This document shows positions 1 to 8,982 of a stretch of DNA of 64,000 bases, in pieces. Each line of letters opens with the position of its first letter. The first letter of the stretch is position 1. The notes under the pieces are model-generated. The model had not been told where the DNA came from, did no database searches, and was given only the letters and a program-made list of their open reading frames with translations. The stretch covers positions 3,206,501 through 3,270,500 of the forward strand of contig NZ_WHLY01000002.1 in the NCBI RefSeq assembly GCF_009296315.1, given 5' to 3'. Origin of the DNA: Salmonirosea aquatica (lineage in GTDB: Bacteria; Bacteroidota; Bacteroidia; Cytophagales; Spirosomataceae). The translations under genes and the position numbers were made by a program.

Positions 1-1
1 T

Positions 2-388
2 AACTATAACAAAAATGCCGGCAGTATGGCTGACGTGCTGCGCACCGATAAGGAAAAAGAACTCCAAACTATGCAGAACTCGATTCAGGAGTTACAACGC
101 AATTCGGAGACTTCCCTGCAAAACAAGTACCAGCAATTGATGAAGCCTTTGATGGATAAAGTCAATGAAGCAATTAAAGTAGTGGGGAAACAAAACAACT
201 ATCTTTATATTCTCAATTCAGATGCTGGCCCAAACACGACTCCGATTCTGCTCTATGTAGGTTCGGAAGAGGACAATGTGTCAAATTTAATATTTAAGCA
301 ACTAGGTGTAGATCCTCCCAAAGAAGTAACTACCGAAACTCCCGTTGCGACACCATCAAAAGCGAGTACTGCACCTCCTAAAAAGTAA
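2..388 (+). CDS. OmpH/Skp-family periplasmic chaperone, 5' end cut by the window edge
   Basis: The reading frame is already open at the left edge and continues through the first visible ATG, so the N-terminus and signal peptide lie outside the window. The visible part is the second helix of the Skp coiled coil (repeated Glu/Lys/Gln heptads such as EKELQTMQ and IQELQRN), the conserved YLYILNSDAG strand and a Thr/Pro/Ala-rich tail ending in PPKK. It is closely similar to the complete paralogue that starts 56 bases downstream, so the two are a tandem duplication. Skp-type chaperones hold unfolded outer membrane proteins in the periplasm on their way to the BAM complex. In Bacteroidota such pairs often follow bamA, which may lie just left of the window (inference). 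Confidence 0.85.
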   Translation, partial: NYNKNAGSMADVLRTDKEKELQTMQNSIQELQRNSETSLQNKYQQLMKPLMDKVNEAIKVVGKQNNYLYILNSDAGPNTTPILLYVGSEEDNVSNLIFKQLGVDPPKEVTTETPVATPSKASTAPPKK

Positions 389-444
389 GTGAGTTTGACG
401 CGTAGTAAAAAGAAACGCTTGACGATATAAATTAAATTCAATTC

Positions 445-1059
445 ATGAAAAAGCAATTAATCGCCCTGATAGCTATCTTTACTATAGCCTGTGCTCCCCT
501 TACTGCGCAGACTACTTCTTCTGGGGTACCACCTACTAAGATAGGCTATACCAATGTTGATTTTATTCTTCGTCAGCTTCCCGAAGCCAAGAAAATTACG
601 GATGAATTATCAATTACTGGAGCGCAGCTTGACAAAGCTTTACAAGATAAACAGAAGGAATTCCAAGAGAAACTGGACAACTATAACAAAAATGCTTCCA
701 ATATGGCCGATGTAATTCGTGCCGATAAAGAGAAAGAATTGCAGGGTTTGCAAACCTCTATTCAGGAATTGCAACGTAACTCTGAGGCTTCATTGCAGAC
801 TAAGTATCAGCAATTGGTTGAACCTGTATTACTCAAAATTAATACAGCAATCAATGCTGTGGGCGAGGCTAATAACTACCGTTACATCGTGAATTCGGAT
901 GCGGGTTTGAATACAACCCCAATTTTGCTTTATATTGGTTCAGAAGACAATAATGTTACGGACATGGTCTTGAAGCAAATGGGCGTAGATCCTAAGGCTA
1001 CCGAAGCTCCGGCCCCTGCCGCCACTAAGCCCGCGGCCACGACGCCTCCCAAGAAGTAA
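445..1059 (+). CDS. OmpH/Skp-family periplasmic chaperone
   Basis: This is a complete 204-residue protein. The signal peptide is seen as MKKQLIALIAIFTIACAPLTAQ-like residues 1-22, with cleavage expected after the TAQ. A conserved first strand (KIGYTNVDFILRQLPEAK) is followed by a long charged coiled coil (about residues 60-135) and the YRYIVNSDAG beta strand that closes the Skp body. The last 25 residues are low-complexity Ala/Pro/Thr. It is expected to work in the periplasm as a chaperone for outer membrane proteins. It is a tandem paralogue of the truncated gene upstream, probably in the same transcript, which ends at the strong stem-loop just after the stop codon. Confidence 0.9.
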   Translation: MKKQLIALIAIFTIACAPLTAQTTSSGVPPTKIGYTNVDFILRQLPEAKKITDELSITGAQLDKALQDKQKEFQEKLDNYNKNASNMADVIRADKEKELQGLQTSIQELQRNSEASLQTKYQQLVEPVLLKINTAINAVGEANNYRYIVNSDAGLNTTPILLYIGSEDNNVTDMVLKQMGVDPKATEAPAPAATKPAATTPPKK

Positions 1060-1075
1060 ATAATTCCGGGATTCC

Positions 1076-1122
1076 TTCCCAACAAAAAAGCGAGGCATTC
1101 TGTCTCGCTTTTTTGTTGGGAA
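1076..1122. terminator. Strong stem-loop terminator after the ompH pair
   Basis: A perfect 19-bp inverted repeat (1076-1094 with 1104-1122) surrounds a 9-base loop. Each arm carries an A6/T6 run, so the GC-rich inner stem GCGAG/CTCGC is followed by T6 on both strands. It closes the ompH transcript and could also stop transcription from the other side. Confidence 0.85.
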
Positions 1123-1304
1123 AAGGGTATGAAAAAGGTGAGGGATACACGAAGGTATGGAGGCTGCTTTACTTGAAAGAGTACAAATTGGCTCTCTTAG
1201 GGGCTTCTTGGAAAATTATAAATCAGGCAAGAAAAAAGGTAAGCATCAGAGAATGTTGTTTCAAAAACGGCCAATATCCCTACTAAAAGCCATACGGTAT
1301 TTGC

Positions 1305-1312
1305 TAAATTTG
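1305..1312 (+). promoter_or_regulatory. Candidate -7 promoter box TAAATTTG
   Basis: This is an exact match to the Bacteroidota -7 consensus TAnnTTTG, 42 bases before the start of the following gene. I see no convincing -33 TTG at the usual distance. Confidence 0.4.
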
Positions 1313-1353
1313 CGTTTAATGCAGAGAATTCCCCGTAGTGTTGTTCATATAGA

Positions 1354-2954
1354 TTGAAATCCATGCGTTTAATAAATAGACTTACCGTTCTGTTCGTTGC
1401 TTTCCTTGGAATAATCACAAATTCCCTTTTTGCTCAGGATACCCTTTCGGAGTCTCGTCCCCTGAAAATCATACTACCTACCGAGCCTAATTGGAATATT
1501 GTAGAAGAGGGATATGAGCTGACGTTCCAGCTGGCAGCCCAGGGAGGAAAGCGGGATACGGTTTATTTCTCAATCAAAGAGGGCAAGCAAAAAGAGATGC
1601 TTTTTGACTCTCTGGGCCGTTTTGCCTGGACCCCTGCTTATGATCTGGCCGATCGGATCAATACCTTACGTACTCTACCGGTGGTATTTGAAGCCTACAA
1701 TAGAGCTGGTGAAAGCACCACGCAGCAAGTAGCCTTCAAAATCATTCATGTGAACCGCCCCCCGAAGTAGATGAACTCCGTCCTTTTTACGTCCAGTACA
1801 ACACGCAGAATACCTACCAGATCGATGCGAATGCTGTACGTGATCCCGATAGCGATCCGTTTGTGTTCGCACCCGTGGCTGAGCAGATGCCCGAAGGAAT
1901 GCGTTTGTCGTCGAGTGGGGAAATTACCTGGCAACCGTCGCTCACGCAATTCAATTTTCTGAAGAAAGGCGCCCGGTACATTGAGTTTTATGTGGAAGAT
2001 CAGCCCGCTAAAGCCCGAACCAAAGGGCGTGTCAAACTGGAAGCGACGCAGATGGACCTACCTCCTGAACTAAGCGTAGTACCCAAGATCAGTCGGATCA
2101 AGAGGAAAGAGAACAGTGTGATTAACATTAAGTTTTTCCTGGCTGATCCCAATGGCGACGACGATATTGCGATGTTCGGGTTTATTTCGGACAATCGCGA
2201 TGTACCTCAAAACGCTCTGATTAAAAATACCCCCAACCAGTACGAGTTCATCTGGACACCCAGCTATGATTTTGTCAAAGACCCGTTCGATTCCCTGGCT
2301 TTTGATGTGGTATTTTACGTGCTGGATAAAGCTCAAAACCGCGAAGAGCGTAAGATTCATTTTGTCATCGAAAATGCCGTCAATGAAGCAGAACTTGATG
2401 CGTACAATTACAGCCTATATCGGGGGGGACTTGTCAATGCGTGGGGGTTGCTGGAGCAGATGAAAGAAAAAGAAGAAGAACTCAAAAAAGGGTACCGTCG
2501 TGCCAAAAAAGGCAAGAAAAACCGCTCGGTATTAAATGCTTCACTGGGAGCTACGACCGGCCTTGCTCCTGTAATCGCCGGCCCCAAGAATCCTAATCTG
2601 AAAACGGGTATTACGACTGTGGGGGGTACCTCGGTAATGACAATAGGTACCCTGGAGGCTACCGAAGTAATCGGCCGCTCCACAAAAGATTTGCTGGACC
2701 GTTTCAACTACGTGATGGAGAAAAAAAGTGAGTTGCAGAATAAGGGTGATATTTTCGCCCGTGAATATTCTCTTAAGTCTGCCCGCCGCACGAATGATTT
2801 TATCCGTAAACTCGACGAATTCCGAGCATTGATGAATCTAAGAGGGCTCGTAGCGCTTGAATTGGATGCCAATTGGGAGAACAAAAAAGAAGCTACCGAC
2901 AAGGCGCTCAAGCGCACCTTCAAGGATTTTACCCCGCTGGAAGAAGCACAGTAG
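1354..2954 (+). pseudogene. Secreted Ig-like (putative Ig/cadherin-like) protein interrupted by a frameshift
   Basis: Two overlapping frames encode one protein. Residues 1-138 carry a signal peptide (ending NSLFAQ) and stop at 1768-1770. The continuation is open in the next frame from 1764 to 2954. The join lies in a run of six C at 1758-1763. A seventh C would give ...VNRPPEVDELRP... and a 533-residue protein. The sequence shows repeated domains of the type PxWxIVEEGYELTFQL...FAWTPAYD and ITWQPS, typical of putative-Ig repeats, then a basic coiled-coil-like C-terminal third with EKEEELKKGYRRAKKGKK. The function is unknown; an exported or surface role is inferred. It may be a true pseudogene, a phase-variable gene or a sequencing error. 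Confidence 0.75.
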
Positions 2955-3017
2955 ACCGATCAAAAAAACTAGAGGCCTGAGAAGAGGGTAGGTCCTAAGG
3001 CAGAAAACGAATTCCAA

Positions 3018-3806
3018 TCAGTTATCACGCCTGTCGTCCTCCTTTTTGGCATCGGGAAGCAGTGAGTCAGGGGCCGGGAGTATGGTCTCCTCGTCCATTT
3101 CCGGGTTCTCTGCAAAATAAGCAGTATCATCGGCCGTTGGGGAAGATTCAGTAGAGGATGCTGATACGTCTTCCGTTCCGGAAGTACTTTCTTCCACATC
3201 GGCTACTACTTCACCACTTGAGTTATGGGTAAAGAAGGTACTCTGAAAAACCAGAATTGTGCAAACCCCTACAAAGATGCAGGCATCGGCAATGTTGAAA
3301 ATAGGCGTAGAGTAATACTGCCCTCCCCACACGGGTACCCAGTCCGGAACGAACCCCTCCCAAAAATCCACAAAGATCATATCGATCACTTGCCCGTGAA
3401 ACCAGGGAGTAGCCGATCCGTAAGGGGCGTTGCCTATGAGTACACCGTAAAATGTACTGTCGATCACATTACCGACTGCACCCGCCAGAATCATGGCCAG
3501 TGCCCAGAGTAAGCCCGGGGCAGCACCGCGCCTGGCCAGGCTGACCAGGTACCAGGCAATGGCGCCCATAGCTACTAGCCGAAAGAGTGTAAGAAAGAGT
3601 TTTCCGTATTCGTGGCCGAGCTGCATACCAAACGCCATGCCAGGATTGAGTACATAGTGCAGCTTAAGCCAGTCTCCGATCAGGGCAATCTGCCCGGAAA
3701 AGCCGGGTTCCATATAGTGGTGCACCAGCATTTTGGAGGCCTGATCAATTCCGACCAGCAAAAGGCTGAAAAGAAGGTATTTAATGGGATTTCTGGACTG
3801 AGTCAT
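3018..3806 (-). CDS. lspA: Lipoprotein signal peptidase (signal peptidase II) with an acidic C-terminal tail
   Basis: LspA is an inner membrane aspartyl protease that removes the signal peptide of prolipoproteins after lipidation. Four hydrophobic helices are visible, with the family motifs VGIDQASK near residue 20, YVLNPGMAFG, GAVGNVIDS and FNIADACIF. The two catalytic aspartates are in NVID and NIAD. The insert between the catalytic motifs (PYGSATPWFHGQVIDMIFVDFW) is usual in Bacteroidota. The last 75 or so residues are an acidic Ser/Thr/Glu/Asp-rich tail beyond the normal end of the family (about 160-200 residues). It lies 106 bases downstream of the proline dehydrogenase gene on the same strand. 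Confidence 0.93.
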   Translation of the reverse strand: MTQSRNPIKYLLFSLLLVGIDQASKMLVHHYMEPGFSGQIALIGDWLKLHYVLNPGMAFGMQLGHEYGKLFLTLFRLVAMGAIAWYLVSLARRGAAPGLLWALAMILAGAVGNVIDSTFYGVLIGNAPYGSATPWFHGQVIDMIFVDFWEGFVPDWVPVWGGQYYSTPIFNIADACIFVGVCTILVFQSTFFTHNSSGEVVADVEESTSGTEDVSASSTESSPTADDTAYFAENPEMDEETILPAPDSLLPDAKKEDDRRDN

Positions 3807-3843
3807 TCCTTACCTGAGTTATAGAGCCGAGTTACGGCCTGCT

Positions 3844-3889
3844 GCGCTCCTTATCCTTGTTGCTTACAAGGCTGTATGTAATAGAGCGC
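3844..3889. repeat. Nested inverted repeat between proline dehydrogenase and lspA
   Basis: An outer arm pair GCGCTC (3844-3849) and GAGCGC (3884-3889) encloses an inner pair CCTTGT (3855-3860) and ACAAGG (3866-3871). Transcribed on the minus strand it would form a hairpin with an internal loop in the lspA leader. No U-tract follows on the minus strand, so it does not look like a simple terminator. It could be a processing site or a remnant repeat. Confidence 0.4.
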
Positions 3890-3912
3890 AAAAATAAACC
3901 TTTTTTCGGGCC

Positions 3913-5109
3913 TTACACCGTCCCTAACTTTCGACGTTTCATTTCACGCTTCACCAGTAGGAATTCCCGGCTGCTTTGGCCTGCGATGGACTTGTTTTCC
4001 TGAGCCCGCCGAAAAAGGTAGGGCATTACAGTATCGATAGGGCCATAGGGTACATATTTGGCCACATGGAATTCTTGCTTTGCCAGGTTATAGGAAATGT
4101 TGTCGCTCATTCCCAGGAGTTGGGCAAACCACACCCGCGGATCATTATGTTTCAGACCTAGCTTGGTCATTTTGTTGGCACAGTACAGGCAGCTTTCTTC
4201 ATTGTGGGTACCCAGACAAATTTCCAGTGAATCGAGATGCTCAATCGAAAAATCGATAGCGGCATTGAAGTCCCGGTCGGTGGCTGCTTTGGATGTATGA
4301 ATGGGACTGCGGTAATTGTTCTCCCGTGCCCGGATGCGCTCTTTTTCCATGTACGCGCCCCGAACCAGCTTGCCACCCAGAATATAATGTTCTTCACGCG
4401 CTTGTAAAAAAGCATTTTTGTAGGCCTCGAGTGTTTCGTGTCGGTAAAACTGGTAGGTGTTGAAAACAATAGCCCGACGGCCATTGTAGCGGGCCATCAT
4501 AGTATAGGCCAACGTATCGATGACATCCTGAATCCAACTTTCTTCAGCATCGAAAAAAATCCGTACGGAGCGCAGATGTGCCTGACTGCACAATCTTTCG
4601 ACTCGTTCTACCACCCGGTCGTAGGCTTTTTGCTCATCCTCAGACAGCGATTCCTTTCTTTGCACTTTTTCAAGAAGATCATTCGAAGCAAGACCCGATA
4701 CTTTGAAGACCGTAAACGGAATATCATTCGACGAAGCCGCGCGATCAATAGTCCGCAGGAGTTCGACCGTGGTGGCTTCAAAGACAGCCTCATCGTCTTC
4801 CCCCTCGATGGAGTAATCCAGAATTGTTCCGATGCCCGAACTCGCCAAATGCTGGATGGTTGTTTCGCATTCGCGAATCGATTCTCCACCGCAGAATTGC
4901 TCATAAATGGTATTGCGGAGGAGTTTTTTTATTGGCAAATGCAATCGTAAAGCTAACTTTATAAAAAAAGTGCCTACATTTACAAGTCCTGCCCGATTCA
5001 TCATGGCAAATAGCCAGAAGGTTTTACGAAGCTGCGAATCGGATTTGGAGGCAAAAGCGACGGAGGTATCTTCAAATAGGGCCGGAGAAACGGCTTGTTG
5101 TGTTATCAA
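3913..5109 (-). CDS. Proline dehydrogenase (monofunctional, FAD-dependent)
   Basis: It oxidises L-proline to 1-pyrroline-5-carboxylate with FAD, the first step of proline catabolism. The 398-residue length fits the single-domain (PRODH/PutB-like) form without a P5C dehydrogenase domain. Visible motifs are the N-terminal FASKSDSQLRKTFWLF, the barrel strands around FKVSGL, IFFDAEESW, KLVRGAYME and LGTHN, and the C-terminal YLFRRAQEN signature whose arginines bind the proline carboxylate. The first codon is TTG. I chose it because the family's N-terminal aF-x-kS segment lies before the first in-frame ATG. It is followed by lspA. Biosynthetic proA and proB lie about 8 kb away. Confidence 0.92.
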   Translation of the reverse strand: MITQQAVSPALFEDTSVAFASKSDSQLRKTFWLFAMMNRAGLVNVGTFFIKLALRLHLPIKKLLRNTIYEQFCGGESIRECETTIQHLASSGIGTILDYSIEGEDDEAVFEATTVELLRTIDRAASSNDIPFTVFKVSGLASNDLLEKVQRKESLSEDEQKAYDRVVERVERLCSQAHLRSVRIFFDAEESWIQDVIDTLAYTMMARYNGRRAIVFNTYQFYRHETLEAYKNAFLQAREEHYILGGKLVRGAYMEKERIRARENNYRSPIHTSKAATDRDFNAAIDFSIEHLDSLEICLGTHNEESCLYCANKMTKLGLKHNDPRVWFAQLLGMSDNISYNLAKQEFHVAKYVPYGPIDTVMPYLFRRAQENKSIAGQSSREFLLVKREMKRRKLGTV

Positions 5110-5233
5110 GGCTATTAATACTAGGTTGTTTATGGGGTAAATCTATTCGTTTTGTTTGTGTAAACGAAATGAAAACAGGTAAATCTCACTAGTAACAGAA
5201 CGTTGGAAGAAACCTGATTTGTATGACTTTTTG

Positions 5234-5241
5234 TAGATTTG
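5234..5241 (+). promoter_or_regulatory. Candidate -7 promoter box TAGATTTG
   Basis: This exact TAnnTTTG match lies 125 bases before the DAHP synthase start, in the divergent gap with proline dehydrogenase. It leaves a long untranslated leader. Confidence 0.35.
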
Positions 5242-5366
5242 TGCTAATTATTAACTTCCCATTAATTGTTTGGGCAACAAAAGTACACAAAGTCTGTCTA
5301 TCTCCATGACAGTAAATGAAATAGTAGAGTCGTATTTATTTTTTTTATAAGGTTAAGTTGTTGACT

Positions 5367-6461
5367 ATGAATGCTTCGTTAGATATCCTGCCCCTGAGTA
5401 GCTGGATTAATACCGACGGTAAACCCTTGGTAATTGCCGGGCCATGCAGTGCCGAAACTGAGGAACAAATGCTTGAGTCTGCCATGCAGATCAAAAACGA
5501 GGGTTTTGCGCATGTAATCCGGGCGGGTGTCTGGAAACCGCGTACGCGTCCCGGGAGTTTTGAGGGGATGGGCGAAGCGGCCCTACCCTGGTTGCAAACT
5601 GTTAAGAAGGAAACGGGACTACCTGTAGCCGTTGAGGTAGCTAACCCGCAGCACATTGAACTGGCGTTGAAATATGGCGTGGACATTCTTTGGGTAGGGG
5701 CCCGTACGACGGTGAATCCATTCAACGTACAGGAGCTGGCCGATGCCCTCAAAGGGGTCGATGTACCCGTACTGGTCAAAAATCCCGTAAATCCTGATCT
5801 GCAATTGTGGATCGGTGCTTTAGAGCGCCTCAACCAGGCAGGTGTCCGCAAGCTGGGCGCCATTCACCGGGGTTTTTCGAATGCACAGGAAACGAAATTC
5901 CGTAATTCGCCGATGTGGCCTATCGCAATCGAACTCAAAACTCTTTTTCCCCAACTCCCGGTTATCGGTGATCCCAGCCACATGGCTGGCAAGCGTGCAT
6001 ACCTTTTCGAGTTAGCCCAGCGCGCGCTGGATCTTAACTACGACGGCCTGATCATCGAATCGCACCGCGATCCCGATAAGGCTTGGTCTGATGCTGCCCA
6101 ACAGTTGACCCCGGCTGCCCTCAGCGAAATGTTGCACGAACTCCATGTACGCAAAGAGTCGTATGGTGATGAGTATCAGACTCAGCTGGAAATAATCCGG
6201 AGCAAACTGGATAACCTGGATCGTGAATTATTGGAAACGCTGGCGGCCCGTATGTCGTTGGTGGAAAAACTGGCCGAGTACAAGCGTGACAACAACGTGG
6301 CGGCTTACCAAGTTGATCGTTTCCGTGAAATCCTGAATACCCGGGCCGACTGGGGGAAGAGCCTGAATCTGTTTCCCAATCTGGTAGACGAGCTTTTCAA
6401 ACTGGTACATATGGAATCTATCCGCAAGCAAACGGAAGTAATGAACCAAGTGAGTGCTTGA
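5367..6461 (+). CDS. Bifunctional 3-deoxy-7-phosphoheptulonate synthase / chorismate mutase
   Basis: A fusion of DAHP synthase (type I-beta, KDO8P-synthase-like) and an AroQ chorismate mutase, so it carries the first step of the shikimate pathway and the step that commits chorismate to prephenate. The synthase domain spans about residues 1-265, with GPCSAE near residue 26 and the conserved VIRAGVWKPRTRPGSF, LVKNPVNPD, AIHRGFS, DPSHMAGKR and ESHRDP blocks. The helical mutase domain covers about residues 270-360 (LDNLDRELLETLAARM). Fusion of the two lets prephenate or chorismate feed back on the synthase in other bacteria (family knowledge). I chose the ATG two codons after tandem TTG codons. 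A strong terminator follows. Confidence 0.93.
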   Translation: MNASLDILPLSSWINTDGKPLVIAGPCSAETEEQMLESAMQIKNEGFAHVIRAGVWKPRTRPGSFEGMGEAALPWLQTVKKETGLPVAVEVANPQHIELALKYGVDILWVGARTTVNPFNVQELADALKGVDVPVLVKNPVNPDLQLWIGALERLNQAGVRKLGAIHRGFSNAQETKFRNSPMWPIAIELKTLFPQLPVIGDPSHMAGKRAYLFELAQRALDLNYDGLIIESHRDPDKAWSDAAQQLTPAALSEMLHELHVRKESYGDEYQTQLEIIRSKLDNLDRELLETLAARMSLVEKLAEYKRDNNVAAYQVDRFREILNTRADWGKSLNLFPNLVDELFKLVHMESIRKQTEVMNQVSA

Positions 6462-6486
6462 AAATTTATTGAACTATTGACGTTGA

Positions 6487-6517
6487 AGAGGCTACCATAG
6501 AGGTAGCCTCTTTTTTT
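6487..6517 (+). terminator. Intrinsic terminator after the DAHP synthase gene
   Basis: Arms AGAGGCTACC (6487-6496) and GGTAGCCTCT (6502-6511) form a 10-bp stem with a 5-base loop, followed by a run of T. Confidence 0.85.
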
Positions 6518-6566
6518 GAGCCAACTGCACTTAACAGTTATTGGAGGAGCTGTACCGTACTTTTAC

Positions 6567-6574
6567 TATATTTC
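6567..6574 (+). promoter_or_regulatory. Weak candidate -7 box TATATTTC
   Basis: One mismatch from TAnnTTTG, 27 bases before the S9 peptidase start, with a TTG 23 bases upstream that could serve as a -33 element. Confidence 0.3.
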
Positions 6575-6601
6575 GCATAAGTAATAAAACTTCCTTTCCT
6601 C

Positions 6602-8779
6602 ATGAAGCACTTTTCCATTCTTTTTTGCTGTGTGACATTCATCGGTTCTGTGTATGCTCAGTCTAAAGAAAAAGTAAAAGCTACGGACCTGACCCGCATT
6701 GCGCAGGTAGGTACGATCAGTATTTCGCCCTCGGGCAAACAGGCTGTGTATACCCTCACCACGACGGAAGCTGTGCCCGATGCGAAGTTCGAGTATGAGT
6801 ATAGGACACATCTCTATCTGTTCGATCTGGAAAACAAAACAGAACCGCGCGCCCTGACCTATGGCTTTGAAAGTGCCAGCCAGCCCGCCTGGTCGCCGGA
6901 TGGTAGTAAAATTGCATTTGTACGTACAGTCAAAGAACAGAATCAGATATTCATTCTGCCTCTCAGTGGGGGCGAGGCCTGGCAATTGACCAATCTGAAC
7001 TACGGGGCGGGCGGACCACGTTGGTCGCCCGATGGGAAAACCATTCTTTTTTCCACTGCATTGAGTATGGGTGACGTGATGAAAGATTCAACCATCAATC
7101 CTCGCAAAGAACTTCCTGCCTGGTCTTTGGAGAAACCGGGCTTCGATGATAATTCATTCGTGAGAGCCCCCAATGGGGTCAAGCCCGATCCTGATGGCAC
7201 GCTGGCAGAAATCCGGGCTTTTTTGCAAAAGGATGCGGATGACAAAAAAGCCAAGGTCATCAACCGCCTGAACTTTCAGGCTGAATCCACTACGCAGCCC
7301 GAACTAAACTTCACACACCTGTACACCATTGAAGCACGGCCTGGTGCCATGGCGCGAAACATTACGCGGGGCTACTACAATTATGGTCAGGCAGAATGGA
7401 CACCGGACGGGAAGATCGTGTTTATCACGCAGGGCGACAGCCTTCAGCATCCCGACCGTTCACTACGCAATCGCATCGTACGCATCAATGCTGATGGTAG
7501 CGGGTGGTTTACTTTACTTTCCGATCCTGAGCGTACATTCAACCAGCCTAGTTTTGCGCCCGATGGCAAGTACCTGGCTTTCATTACTTCTTTGGCTCCG
7601 ACGCGCTCGGGATTACTCGACCTGGGGCATGTGGGTATCCTGGACATGGCTGATTTGAAAAAACCGGTGTTGTCTAACTTTGACCGCTCTGCGGGTAATC
7701 TCGTGTGGTCGAAGGACAGTAAGGCACTGTACTTCTCGGCCTCTTCCAACGGTGGCGCTCCGGCTTTTCGGATGGAAATGCCATCGGGTCAGGTGAATCA
7801 ATTGACTGATTATTTATTTGGTGTAACGGACTTTGCGGTTTCTGGAAAAGAAGTGCTTTATGCCAAAACTGAAGTCGCCAATCCATCGGAATTATACCGG
7901 GCTGATTTGTCTTTTAAAAATGAGCGACAGCTTAGCCATCACAATACCGGCTGGGTTAATAACCGGGCGTTGAGTTTTCCCGAAAAACACACGCTCAAGA
8001 ACTCGGCAGGCCAGACGATCGAGTACTGGATTATGAAGCCTACTTTTTTAGAAGCCGGGAAAAAGTACCCCCTGGTACTGGAGATGCATGGAGGTCCTAC
8101 CGCTATGTGGGGCCCGGGAGAAGCCTCCATGTGGCACGAATTCCAATTCTTCTGTTCGCAGGGGTACGGTATCGTGTATGCCAATCCACGCGGTTCGGGC
8201 GGCTACGGTGTGGATTTTATGAAGGCCAACTACCGTGACTGGGGTACCGGGCCTGCTGAGGACGTGCTGGCCGCTGCCACCGAAGCCGCCAAAGAAGCCT
8301 GGGTGGACACCGCGCGTCAGGTGATCACGGGCGGGTCGTATGCAGGGTACCTTACTGCCTGGATTGTAGGTCATGACGACCGTTTCAAAGCAGCGTTTGC
8401 CCAGCGGGGAGTATACGAACTCACGACTTTCATGGGAGAGGGTAACGCCTGGAGGTTGGTGCCAGGGTACTTCGGCGGCTACCCGTGGGAAAAAGAAGCG
8501 GCGGCTTCCATGCGGGACAATTCGCCTCAGAGTTTTGTTCAAAACATCAACACACCCCTACTGATCAAGCACGGCGAGAATGACCTGCGTACTGGGGTCA
8601 TCCAGAGTGAATTGCTCTACAAAAGTCTCAAAATTCTGGGAAAAGACGTAGAGTATGTCCGCATGCCCGGGGCCACGCATGAGTTGAGCCGGAGTGGAAA
8701 CCCTCGCCAACGCATAGATCGAATCTTACGGATCTACGAATTTTTTGAGCGGTACGTAGGAAAATCAGCCAATAATTAA
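6602..8779 (+). CDS. Secreted S9-family prolyl oligopeptidase / dipeptidyl aminopeptidase
   Basis: A 725-residue exported serine peptidase with a signal peptide ending in SVYAQ. Residues 30-440 are a beta-propeller made of TolB/PD40-type repeats (SPDGSKIAFV, WSPDGKTILF, FAPDGKYLAF, WSKDSKALYF). The last 250 residues are an alpha/beta hydrolase with the nucleophile in GGSYAGYLT, the probable acid in GENDLRTG and the histidine in GATHELS. The oxyanion segment EMHGGPTAMWG is also clear. Such enzymes cut dipeptides or short peptides, often after proline, in the periplasm. The gene stands alone between its own promoter-like sequence and a 200-base gap. Confidence 0.92.
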   Translation: MKHFSILFCCVTFIGSVYAQSKEKVKATDLTRIAQVGTISISPSGKQAVYTLTTTEAVPDAKFEYEYRTHLYLFDLENKTEPRALTYGFESASQPAWSPDGSKIAFVRTVKEQNQIFILPLSGGEAWQLTNLNYGAGGPRWSPDGKTILFSTALSMGDVMKDSTINPRKELPAWSLEKPGFDDNSFVRAPNGVKPDPDGTLAEIRAFLQKDADDKKAKVINRLNFQAESTTQPELNFTHLYTIEARPGAMARNITRGYYNYGQAEWTPDGKIVFITQGDSLQHPDRSLRNRIVRINADGSGWFTLLSDPERTFNQPSFAPDGKYLAFITSLAPTRSGLLDLGHVGILDMADLKKPVLSNFDRSAGNLVWSKDSKALYFSASSNGGAPAFRMEMPSGQVNQLTDYLFGVTDFAVSGKEVLYAKTEVANPSELYRADLSFKNERQLSHHNTGWVNNRALSFPEKHTLKNSAGQTIEYWIMKPTFLEAGKKYPLVLEMHGGPTAMWGPGEASMWHEFQFFCSQGYGIVYANPRGSGGYGVDFMKANYRDWGTGPAEDVLAAATEAAKEAWVDTARQVITGGSYAGYLTAWIVGHDDRFKAAFAQRGVYELTTFMGEGNAWRLVPGYFGGYPWEKEAAASMRDNSPQSFVQNINTPLLIKHGENDLRTGVIQSELLYKSLKILGKDVEYVRMPGATHELSRSGNPRQRIDRILRIYEFFERYVGKSANN

Positions 8780-8835
8780 TAATCTGTAATCGACTGAATT
8801 TCAATATTTTAAATGCTTGCTTGATTCAAATGTCG

Positions 8836-8896
8836 GTTTTACTAAAGGTGATATTGAATTGAGAGCATTCTGCTGGAGTAATTTTTTTAGTAAAAC
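8836..8896. repeat. Inverted repeat in the leader of the GreA-like gene
   Basis: GTTTTACTAAA (8836-8846) and TTTAGTAAAAC (8886-8896) are perfect 11-base inverted copies 39 bases apart. Related ATTGAATTGA and TTCAATTTG segments lie nearby. It could be a regulator site or a leader hairpin. Confidence 0.4.
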
Positions 8897-8982
8897 GAAA
8901 ATTCAATTTGATGGTAGGTAGTGACGTCTTTCCACTACTATTAACACATCACTCATTCAAAACCCACTTATTTAATAGTATC

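Noticed and set aside
1157-1357. 66-residue open frame before the Ig-like gene
   Set aside because: No conserved-looking sequence, and it overlaps the promoter-like -7 box; most likely chance.
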